Below, in pieces: positions 1 through 6,330 of a stretch of DNA of 64,000 nucleotides. The notes under the pieces were generated by a model that was given only the letters and a program-made list of their open reading frames with translations, was not told the DNA's origin and did not search any database. The first letter of the stretch is position 1; every line of letters starts with the position of its first letter. The stretch is from positions 1 through 64,000 of the forward strand of contig CAYXXU010000010.1 of the NCBI GenBank assembly GCA_964469155.1, written 5' to 3'. The position numbers and the translations under genes were made by a program. This stretch comes from CAIWKO01 sp964469155 (GTDB taxonomy: Bacteria; Bacteroidota; Bacteroidia; Bacteroidales; CAIWKO01).

Positions 1-126
1 GAGTTATACAGAATAGTCAATGAAAATTTCAGGGTGCCTCAACGCTGAAAACAGGTGGGGAAGTGGTGCTTTAATCATGCAATTATAAAATGATAGAATT
101 GTAGAAAGATGCAGTGGGTTGCCTGA

Positions 127-423
127 TTAAAGTTCCTTTTTTAATTTACCAGGATTTTGTCTGGTGTCGAATAAAGTAATTATTTGAATAGTTTGATCTT
201 TGACTCTGTAATATAGAGTGGTTTGTTTTGTTAATACGCATTTAAATAATCCCCTAATTTCTTTGGATTCAGGGCAACTTGCCGGAAGTTTTTTAATTTG
301 AAGTATTGATCTGTCAAGTTTTTTGATAAAATCGTCTTTAGATTTTTCAGACCATTCTTTTTCCAGATAGTCGAGCAAGTTTTCGAGCCTGATTTTAGCT
401 CTTTTTGAAAAAACAACCTGCAT
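127..423 (-). CDS. RelE/ParE-family toxin
   Basis: A 98-residue protein with the size and layout of RelE/ParE toxins. It has an N-terminal basic stretch with an amphipathic helix (VVFSKRAKIRLENLLDYLE), a helical middle, and a beta-rich C-terminal half with the pattern FKCVLTKQTTLYYRV followed by IQIITLFDTRQNP. The final strand and the D-TRQNP turn are typical of ParE/RelE-like proteins. The family either cleaves ribosome-bound mRNA or poisons gyrase; the sequence does not show which. The gene starts 2 bases after the stop of the upstream antitoxin gene, the usual antitoxin-first arrangement, so the two are co-transcribed and probably autoregulated. Confidence 0.85.
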   Translation of the reverse strand: MQVVFSKRAKIRLENLLDYLEKEWSEKSKDDFIKKLDRSILQIKKLPASCPESKEIRGLFKCVLTKQTTLYYRVKDQTIQIITLFDTRQNPGKLKKEL

Positions 424-425
424 GT

Positions 426-647
426 TTATTTACGATATTTTTTTAAAACTTCATCGTAATTGTATTTTTCATCATTGTTAAGCTCATCAATACCTGCCAT
501 GATCTCTTCCTGATCTTCTTTTGAAAGAGTGTTCCAAAAGTCCTGCTTTTCGTTTTGAAAAATCCTCATGATCTTTTCCAAAACAGAAGGATTATCAGTA
601 TTAATGATCATTTTCAAAAGCTCTATTTTAACAGCCTGAATATTCAT
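426..647 (-). CDS. Antitoxin partner of the RelE/ParE toxin
   Basis: A 73-residue acidic, helical protein (starting MNIQAVKIELLK). I chose the internal ATG at 647 over the one at 683 because the upstream 12 residues look unlike family members. It resembles the small Bacteroidota antitoxins paired with RelE/ParE toxins: an N-terminal helix ending in N-T-D-N-P-S-V-L, a central D-F-W, an E-E-I-x-x-G-I-D-E-L segment, and a C-terminal K-K-Y-R-K tail. No clear DNA-binding ribbon-helix-helix is visible. It lies immediately upstream of the toxin gene and should neutralise it by direct binding. A TAnnTTTG box lies about 20 bases upstream. Confidence 0.75.
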   Translation of the reverse strand: MNIQAVKIELLKMIINTDNPSVLEKIMRIFQNEKQDFWNTLSKEDQEEIMAGIDELNNDEKYNYDEVLKKYRK

Positions 648-665
648 GTCATTTTTTCTTTTATA

Positions 666-673
666 CAAAATTA
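666..673 (-). promoter_or_regulatory. Bacteroidota -7 box before the toxin-antitoxin operon
   Basis: The minus strand reads TAATTTTG, an exact match to TAnnTTTG, about 19 bases upstream of the antitoxin start. No convincing -33 TTTG at 17-21 bp was found, so this is a half-supported promoter. Confidence 0.45.
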
Positions 674-784
674 CAAAAAGCAATTAAAATTTGGTTGATA
701 TGACAATTTTTTTCTGCTTATTTCATGGAATAAATAATAAATGAATTGTTAGCACAGATTGTCTTTACAATAATAATTCCATAA

Positions 785-1087
785 GCCCGCACCGAATTCG
801 ATTCACCCGAGATCGATAACGAAGTGCTTATACCTGCTAAACATAAATTAGTATTTGGCGATTTCTGTACTGTCAAGATTAGCGGGGCAGAAGCGTATGA
901 TTTTTATGGGGAGAAAGGGGGACTGACGTTTCGGTTGGAACCTTTAAGGAACACAAAGTTTGCCTTCAGTCTCACCAGCAGACCCAAAGGTACAGTATAC
1001 GAGCCTAAAGGCTCACCAGACATACCTAAAGGTACAGTAAGCGAGCCTAAAGGCTCACTATATGAGCATTTAGGTACAGAGAATTAG
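785..1087 (+). pseudogene. Gene remnant, possibly from an ADP-ribosyltransferase-type domain, fused to repeats
   Basis: The frame is open from just after a stop at 782 to 1087 but has no good start: the first in-frame candidate is GTG at 824, and conserved-looking residues (EFDSPEIDNEVLIPAKHK) begin upstream of it. This stretch vaguely resembles the E-x-E loop and following strand of ADP-ribosyltransferase-like domains, sometimes found at the end of phage head proteins; this is a weak resemblance only. After about 60 residues the frame runs into the PKGT/EPKGS repeats encoded by the palindromic DNA repeat at 983-1095, which probably replaced the original end. I regard it as a decayed gene fragment, not a working protein. 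Confidence 0.3.
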
Positions 1088-1095
1088 CCTAAAGG
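983..1095. repeat. 42-bp tandem repeat built of alternating small palindromes
   Basis: Two units of 42 bp (983-1024 and 1025-1066) and a decayed third follow each other. Each unit contains a palindrome-like TACCTAAAGGTA and a second one, GAGCCTAAAGGCTC. The two palindromes alternate five to six times through the region and the last one lies beyond the stop codon of the open frame. Confidence 0.8.
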
Positions 1096-1126
1096 CAACA
1101 GAAAAACCTGTATCGTAATTTACAGG

Positions 1127-1240
1127 GAGGTTGTTCAATAAACTGTGTCAAATAAAAAAGAAATTAATAATTTAAAACCCTATGAAAAGGAAATAATTTA
1201 GGATGTAAGCTATTTTCAAAATAGCTGTAAGCCATTTTTT
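1127..1240. other. Possible insertion-sequence end remnant with hairpin
   Basis: The stretch beginning GAGGTTGTTCAATAAACTG at 1127 reads like the terminal repeat of IS256-type elements, and an ATGAAAAGGAAATAA at about 1182 looks like the very beginning of a transposase cut short by a stop. A perfect 9-bp stem with a one-base loop (1208-1226, AGCTATTTT paired to AAAATAGCT) follows, then a T-rich run. No transposase is left. The assignment rests on remembered similarity and is weak; the hairpin itself is directly visible. Confidence 0.25.
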
Positions 1241-1269
1241 ATTTTGAGAAAAATCCGGAAGGCACAAAC

Positions 1270-4095
1270 TCACAGCTTCCCCCTCAAATACCTCCCCGTA
1301 AACGACCCTTCGCATTTCACCAGCTCTTCCGGCAGTCCCTCAAACACCACATAGCCTCCGGCATCGCCGCCTTCGGGGCCCATATCAATGATCCAGTCGG
1401 CACATTTAATCAGCTCCATATTGTGCTCTATCACAATAATGCTGTGGCCGTTGGCTATCAGCGCCGTAAAAGCCTCATACAGCTTATGTATATCGTGAAA
1501 ATGAAGCCCGGTAGTAGGTTCGTCGAAAATAAACAGGGTAGGTTTTTCCACACTGCCTTTCGAGAGGAAGGTGGCCAGTTTCAGTCGCTGTGCCTCGCCG
1601 CCGCTCAGGGTGCTGCAGGGCTGTCCCAGCTTCAGATATCCCAGTCCCACCGAAGCCAGGGGTTCCAGTTTTTCGTAAATGCGATTGCTTAGCGTTGATT
1701 TTTTATCTGCTTCGCAGAAAAATCCCAGTGCCTCGTTCACGGTCATATCCAGTATGTCGGTGATGTTTTTGCCTTTCCAGGTAATATCCAGCACCTCATC
1801 TTTAAAGCGTTTGCCTTCGCAGCTCTCGCATTTCAGGTAAATATCGGCCATAAACTGCATCTCAATGGTCACAAAACCATCGCCCTGGCATTCTTCGCAG
1901 CGTCCGCCGGGAATATTGAAAGAAAAATAGCCGGGTTTAAACCCTCTCACTTTCGATAATTGCTGATCGCAATACAAGGCGCGTATTTCGTCGTAAGCCT
2001 TGATATAAGTAGCCGGATTGGAGCGCGACGATTTCCCTATAGGATTCTGATCCACGTACTCCACGTTTGTAATACGGTCGATATCGCCCGACAGCTTAGA
2101 GAATTTTCCCGTCTTGTCCGAATGTCCGCCATAGATCTTTTTCAGGGCCGAATACAAAGTTTTTTTCACCAGGGTTGTCTTGCCCGAACCGCTCACACCC
2201 GTCACCACGGTCAGCACTTTCAAAGGAAACTTAACATGGATGTTCTTCAGATTGTTTTCGTGTGCCCCGTTCACCTCAATAAACTGTTTCCACGGATTGC
2301 GCACCTTGGGCATAGGAATAGACGTCAATTTGTTCAGATACTTTGATGTGAGCGACACCTTATTCTCCAGCAACTCCTCATAACTGCCCTGAAACACCAG
2401 CTCCCCACCATGGCTGCCAGCCAGGGGGCCAATATCAATGATATGGTCGGCGGTGCGGATAATATCTTCGTCATGTTCCACCACTATCACCGTATTGCCT
2501 ATGTTGCGCAGTCTTTGCAGCACCCCAATCAAGCGGTCGGTATCGCGCGGATGCAGCCCAATGCTGGGTTCATCCAGAATATACATAGAACCCACCAGGC
2601 TACTTCCCAGAGCCGTTGCCAGGTTGATACGCTGAGATTCTCCTCCCGATAAACTATTGGATGCACGATTCAGAGTAAGATAGGGCAGACCCACATCCAT
2701 CAGAAACTGTATGCGGTGAATGATTTCGGGCAAAATGCGTTTGCTCACCTGTTGATCGAAATCTCCGAGATTAAGGCTATGAAGAAATTCCAACACCTGA
2801 TGTAGGGGCATCAATACGATATCGATGATTGATTTTCCTTCAATTTTCACGTAAGAAGCATCTTTGCGCAAGCGTGTGCCTTTGCATTCGGGACAGACCG
2901 TCTTGCCACGATAGCGCGCCAGCATTACGCGGTATTGAATCTTGTAGGTTTGCTCCTCCACATATTTGAAGAAAGCGTTGATGCCTTCAAAATATTCATT
3001 CCCGGTCCATAGCAGTTCTTTTTGCTCCTCGGTCAATTCCATAAAAGGTTTGTGAATCGGGAAATCGAATTTGTAAGCATTTTTAACCAACTGATCTTTC
3101 CATTCGCTCATCTTTTCGCCTTTCCAGCAGGCCACAGCTTCTTCATAAATAGAAAGGTGCTTGTTCGGGATCACCAGGTCTTCGTCAATTCCGATAACAT
3201 TTCCGAAACCCTCACATTTTTTGCAGGCCCCGTACGGGTTATTAAAAGTGAAAAGATTTACGGATGGTTCATCGAACAGCATGCCGTCTGTTTCGTACTT
3301 GTCAGAGAAAGTGGTTTCAGATATTTTTCCTGATGTCTCAGCAATAATGATACAATTGCCCGAACCTTCATAGAAAGCTGTCTGAACCGAATCGCCTAGC
3401 CTTTCGCGATTGGCCCCAGTTTCCTTATCGATCAGCAAACGGTCGATGACTATATTAATGGTATCAGGTTTGGCTTTTTTTTTAGCCGGAGGCGAATATT
3501 CTTCAATTTTACAGAGGTCACCATTGACACTGATCCTTCTGAATCCCTGCTGTTGTGCTATCTCCAATTGTTCCGCCACCGACCTGTCACTGATCACCAT
3601 CAAGGGACATTCTATCAAAACCTGGGTTCCTTCGGGCTGAGTAAGAATATGATCGACCACGTCGCTGACATTTTTCTTTTTTACTTCCTCCCCTGAAACC
3701 GGCGAAATAGTCTTTCCTATCCTGGCAAAAAGAAGTTTCAGAAAGTCATAGATCTCAGTAGAGGTACCAACCGTAGATCGTGGATTGTGGGTTTTCACCT
3801 TTTGCTCTATGGCAATGGCGGGCGATATTCCTTTTATATAATCGACCTCGGGTTTGGGCATACGTCCTAAAAACTGTCGGGCGTAAGAACTGAGGCTTTC
3901 GACATAACGTCGCTGTCCTTCAGCATAAATAGTATCAAAAGCAAGTGATGATTTTCCGGAACCGGACAATCCGGTTATAACAACCAGTTTATTGCGCGGA
4001 ATGGCTACACTTACATTCTTTAAATTGTGAACCCGGGCATTTTTTATTACAATGTATTTCTTAGGACTATATGAGTCTATTTCAGTAAATTCCAT
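1270..4095 (-). CDS. uvrA: Excinuclease ABC subunit A
   Basis: A 941-residue protein of the usual UvrA length. UvrA dimers scan DNA for bulky damage and load UvrB in nucleotide excision repair. Two ABC ATPase halves are visible: Walker A GLSGSGKSS at residues 42-50 and GVSGSGKTT near residue 630; two signature motifs LSGGESQR and LSGGEAQR; and Walker B LDEPSIGLHPRD and FDEPTTGLHFHD. Zinc-binding pairs CKKC...CPEC and CEEC...CESC are intact. It is transcribed alone on the minus strand, divergent from the sigma factor gene at 4321. Bacteroidota often carry more than one UvrA, but the complete motif set here suggests the repair protein itself. Confidence 0.97.
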   Translation of the reverse strand: MEFTEIDSYSPKKYIVIKNARVHNLKNVSVAIPRNKLVVITGLSGSGKSSLAFDTIYAEGQRRYVESLSSYARQFLGRMPKPEVDYIKGISPAIAIEQKVKTHNPRSTVGTSTEIYDFLKLLFARIGKTISPVSGEEVKKKNVSDVVDHILTQPEGTQVLIECPLMVISDRSVAEQLEIAQQQGFRRISVNGDLCKIEEYSPPAKKKAKPDTINIVIDRLLIDKETGANRERLGDSVQTAFYEGSGNCIIIAETSGKISETTFSDKYETDGMLFDEPSVNLFTFNNPYGACKKCEGFGNVIGIDEDLVIPNKHLSIYEEAVACWKGEKMSEWKDQLVKNAYKFDFPIHKPFMELTEEQKELLWTGNEYFEGINAFFKYVEEQTYKIQYRVMLARYRGKTVCPECKGTRLRKDASYVKIEGKSIIDIVLMPLHQVLEFLHSLNLGDFDQQVSKRILPEIIHRIQFLMDVGLPYLTLNRASNSLSGGESQRINLATALGSSLVGSMYILDEPSIGLHPRDTDRLIGVLQRLRNIGNTVIVVEHDEDIIRTADHIIDIGPLAGSHGGELVFQGSYEELLENKVSLTSKYLNKLTSIPMPKVRNPWKQFIEVNGAHENNLKNIHVKFPLKVLTVVTGVSGSGKTTLVKKTLYSALKKIYGGHSDKTGKFSKLSGDIDRITNVEYVDQNPIGKSSRSNPATYIKAYDEIRALYCDQQLSKVRGFKPGYFSFNIPGGRCEECQGDGFVTIEMQFMADIYLKCESCEGKRFKDEVLDITWKGKNITDILDMTVNEALGFFCEADKKSTLSNRIYEKLEPLASVGLGYLKLGQPCSTLSGGEAQRLKLATFLSKGSVEKPTLFIFDEPTTGLHFHDIHKLYEAFTALIANGHSIIVIEHNMELIKCADWIIDMGPEGGDAGGYVVFEGLPEELVKCEGSFTGRYLRGKL

Positions 4096-4157
4096 GAAAG
4101 TTTCCTAAAGTAAAATGGAGTGGTATGAATTTTTTTTCAAAATTATAAAAATAAAAC

Positions 4158-4189
4158 TTGCTTTTTGCTAAAAAAGTTTTGTATATTTG
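4158..4189 (+). promoter_or_regulatory. Bacteroidota-type promoter of the ECF sigma gene
   Basis: CTTG at 4157-4160 is followed after 21 bases by TATATTTG at 4182-4189, an exact TAnnTTTG -7 box. Transcription would start near 4195 and leave a leader of about 125 bases before the sigma factor ATG. Confidence 0.7.
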
Positions 4190-4310
4190 CATTAGTATTT
4201 CCCAAAAATACTATTATTATATTGATTCGTCATTGTAATTTTATCGTTTAACCCTTAAATACGGAGGACTGCTATCGAATAGACATTTACCTTGAACTAA
4301 TTCTAAAATA

Positions 4311-4317
4311 AGGAGGT
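4311..4317 (+). promoter_or_regulatory. Strong Shine-Dalgarno sequence before the sigma factor
   Basis: AGGAGGT lies 3 bases before the ATG at 4321 (AGGAGGTaaaATG). Bacteroidota genes normally lack such sites because the 16S anti-Shine-Dalgarno is sequestered, and I saw none as good elsewhere in the window. An exact complement, ACCTCCT, overlaps the end of the same gene (4897-4903). Confidence 0.8.
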
Positions 4318-4320
4318 AAA

Positions 4321-4905
4321 ATGTCGTTGCAGTCAAGAACTGACCAACAGTTAATTGATGACTACGTATGTGGTAGTCATGAAAGTCTTGAATTTCTAAT
4401 CCATCGTCACAAAAGCAGGGTATTTTCATACATCCTGTTTATTGTGAAAAATAAACATCTTGCTGAAGATATTTTTCAGGAAACCTTTATTAGGGTGGTT
4501 CATAGTTTGAAACAGGACAATTATAGAGATGAGGGGCGTTTTTTATCATGGGTTCTGCGAATTGCCCATAATCTGACGATGGATCATTACAGGATTAATA
4601 AAAGAATGCGCTACCAGGACCACAACACGGATTTTGATATTTTTGATACCTTCCTTGTTCAAGAGCAAACTGTGGAAGAAAAATTAGTGATCGACCAAAT
4701 ACATAAAGATATCACGAAATTGTTGGAATATTTGCCTCCTGAGCAAAAGGAGGTAATAATCATGAGGCATTATTACGATATGAGTTTTAAAGAAATTGCC
4801 GAAGAACTTGATATTAATCTAAGCACAGTGATAGCACGCATGAGATATTCTCTCAGACGTATGAGGAAACTGATTAAAAAGAAGAATATTATTATAACCT
4901 CCTAA
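4321..4905 (+). CDS. ECF RNA polymerase sigma factor (sigma-70 family, RpoE-like)
   Basis: A 194-residue protein with the two ECF sigma domains. Region 2 contains a long helix with HLAEDIFQETFIRVV and the -10-binding segment FLSWVLRIAHNLTMDHYR. Region 4 contains the helix-turn-helix YDMSFKEIAEELDINLSTVIARMRYSLRRMRKLI. It would redirect RNA polymerase to a small regulon. The gene has a typical TAnnTTTG promoter and an unusually strong Shine-Dalgarno site. The next gene, 110 bases downstream, is a small protein and not a recognisable membrane anti-sigma factor, so how this sigma is controlled is unclear. Confidence 0.93.
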   Translation: MSLQSRTDQQLIDDYVCGSHESLEFLIHRHKSRVFSYILFIVKNKHLAEDIFQETFIRVVHSLKQDNYRDEGRFLSWVLRIAHNLTMDHYRINKRMRYQDHNTDFDIFDTFLVQEQTVEEKLVIDQIHKDITKLLEYLPPEQKEVIIMRHYYDMSFKEIAEELDINLSTVIARMRYSLRRMRKLIKKKNIIITS

Positions 4906-5014
4906 GGGGAAATTCCTGTAAAAACCAGCTCGTGAAAAATATTTTGCATTTTTTTTTTATTTTGTACAATAAATTTTATAATTCTTCGTTACACCCCCAA
5001 ATGTTAAACAAATT

Positions 5015-5293
5015 ATGTTGCCTATGCCAAAAACCATTACTCTTGAAGATTTATTACTTTTTGCTTACGGGGATCTTTCAGATTCAATTCATGAACAAAC
5101 TATCAACCAGTTTATCCGGAACGACAATCTTCTTTATGAAGAGTATCTGCAAATAACGGATGCAAAGCAAATGATAGAAAAAAGTTTCACTGCCCCCTCT
5201 GATGAAGTAATAAACAGAATTATTTCTTATTCCAGGTCGCTTGCAAAAGTAGATGTCGCAGAGCCGGAATTAAGATTAATGATTCAAAACTGA
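5015..5293 (+). CDS. Small protein following the ECF sigma gene, function unknown
   Basis: A 92-residue soluble, acidic, helical protein. It could start at 5015 or at the second ATG at 5024 (MPKTITLEDLLLFAYGDLS). The segment TLEDLLLFAYGDLSD, then NDNLLYEEYLQITDA, resembles the N-terminal zinc-less anti-sigma-like helices seen next to ECF sigma genes in this phylum; no zinc ligands or membrane segment are present. Its position directly after the sigma gene and before a terminator (5295) suggests a two-gene operon, and a role in controlling the sigma factor is a reasonable inference only. Confidence 0.75.
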   Translation: MLPMPKTITLEDLLLFAYGDLSDSIHEQTINQFIRNDNLLYEEYLQITDAKQMIEKSFTAPSDEVINRIISYSRSLAKVDVAEPELRLMIQN

Positions 5294-5294
5294 T

Positions 5295-5323
5295 AAAAAA
5301 GCTCCCATGTGGAGCTTTTTTTT
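5295..5323 (+). terminator. Rho-independent terminator after the sigma operon
   Basis: A perfect 11-bp stem (AAAAAAGCTCC at 5295-5305 paired with GGAGCTTTTTT at 5311-5321) with a CATGT loop, followed by more T residues. Its A and T tracts make it usable in both directions. Confidence 0.9.
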
Positions 5324-5330
5324 ATTTTTG
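5323..5330 (+). promoter_or_regulatory. -7 box of nth directly after the terminator
   Basis: TATTTTTG matches TAnnTTTG and overlaps the T tract of the preceding terminator. It is 17 bases before the nth ATG, so the leader would be very short. No clear -33 TTTG was found. Confidence 0.45.
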
Positions 5331-5346
5331 CCGTTAATTACATTGA

Positions 5347-5994
5347 ATGATAAAACTTAAAGATCGTTACCGGTATTTTGTGGAATATTTTTCCCTGCAT
5401 CAGCCTGAAGCCGAAACCGAACTGGAATATACCGATCCATTCGAATTGCTGGTGGCTGTGATTCTTTCAGCCCAATGCACCGATAAACGTGTGAATATGA
5501 TCACACCAACATTCTATAAACGCTTTCCTGATGCGGCCACGCTGGCCAAAGCAGAGTTGCCTGAAGTGTTTGACCTGATCAGAACATGTTCCTATCCCAA
5601 TAATAAGGCAAAACATCTGATAGGTATGTCGCAGATGCTGATCAATGATTTTAAAGGGATTGTTCCTGATGATGTGGATCAGTTGCAGAAACTTCCCGGA
5701 GTGGGGCGCAAAACAGCCAATGTGATAGCTTCGGTGGTGTATAAAAAACCTGCCATGGCTGTGGATACCCATGTGTTCAGGGTGGCGGCCCGCATTGGTT
5801 TGACGGTGAATGCCAAAACCCCACTCGAAACTGAGAAACAATTGGTGAAAAATATTCCGGAAGATAAAATTGCCGTGGCGCATCATTGGCTGATACTGCA
5901 TGGCAGATATATTTGCCAGGCCCGGAAACCGTTGTGCGAAAATTGCGGAGTCGCATCTGTGTGCCTGTATTACGAAAAAAATAAAAAACCATGA
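5347..5994 (+). CDS. nth: Endonuclease III (DNA glycosylase/AP lyase)
   Basis: A 215-residue base-excision repair enzyme that removes oxidised pyrimidines and cuts at abasic sites. The helix-hairpin-helix LPGVGRKTANVI starts at residue 116, with catalytic Lys122, and the general base Asp140 lies in AVDTHVFRV. The [4Fe-4S] cluster ligands are complete: C190, C197, C200 and C206 in the pattern C-x6-C-x2-C-x5-C. Length is normal. Its last codons overlap the start of the PAS gene at 5991 (ATGA), so the two are translationally coupled. Confidence 0.97.
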   Translation: MIKLKDRYRYFVEYFSLHQPEAETELEYTDPFELLVAVILSAQCTDKRVNMITPTFYKRFPDAATLAKAELPEVFDLIRTCSYPNNKAKHLIGMSQMLINDFKGIVPDDVDQLQKLPGVGRKTANVIASVVYKKPAMAVDTHVFRVAARIGLTVNAKTPLETEKQLVKNIPEDKIAVAHHWLILHGRYICQARKPLCENCGVASVCLYYEKNKKP

Positions 5995-6329
5995 ATCTGA
6001 AATATTTCCAGGAATCACCCTTTGCCGTTACGGTTTGTAATGAAGATGGGATTATTATTTTTATGAACGACAAATCGCAAAAGACCTTTGTGAATTATGG
6101 AGGAAGCGATCTGATTGGTAAGAGTCTGCTGGATTGTCATCCTGAGCCTGCCAAAACAAGGCTTGCCCAAATGCTTTTGACTCATAAAGAGAATGCTTAT
6201 ACCATAGAAAAGAATGGTGTAAGGAAACTGATACATCAGTCGCCCTGGTTCGAAGCAGGCAAATTTAAAGGGTATATCGAGCTATCTATTGAAATACCTA
6301 TGGATATGCCGCATTTTGTTAGAAAATGA
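5991..6329 (+). CDS. Small stand-alone PAS-domain protein with a CHP motif
   Basis: A 112-residue protein made of a single PAS fold and nothing else: SPFAVTVCNEDGIIIFMND, then DLIGKSLLDCHPEPAK, then a C-terminal sheet ending YIELSIEIP. The Cys49-His50-Pro51 motif is the same as that in the PAS domain of the DUF438 protein at 60905 (C334-H335-P336). PAS domains sense ligands, haem, flavin or redox state; no output domain is attached, so it would act on a partner. Its start overlaps the nth stop codon by the ATGA arrangement, which ties its synthesis to an Fe-S DNA-repair enzyme. The gene ends 1 base from the end of the convergent gene at 6331. Confidence 0.8.
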   Translation: MNLKYFQESPFAVTVCNEDGIIIFMNDKSQKTFVNYGGSDLIGKSLLDCHPEPAKTRLAQMLLTHKENAYTIEKNGVRKLIHQSPWFEAGKFKGYIELSIEIPMDMPHFVRK

Positions 6330-6330
6330 T

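Noticed and set aside
1127..1240. A complete insertion sequence
   Set aside because: No transposase reading frame and no second terminal repeat could be found; at most an end fragment is left.
4932..5156. A 74-residue frame between the sigma gene and its small partner
   Set aside because: It overlaps the partner gene in another frame and is low-complexity Phe/Leu; the frame starting at 5015 is more protein-like.
5991..6329. The PAS gene as a frameshifted end of nth
   Set aside because: nth is complete with all four cluster cysteines, and the PAS protein has its own ATG in an ATGA overlap.
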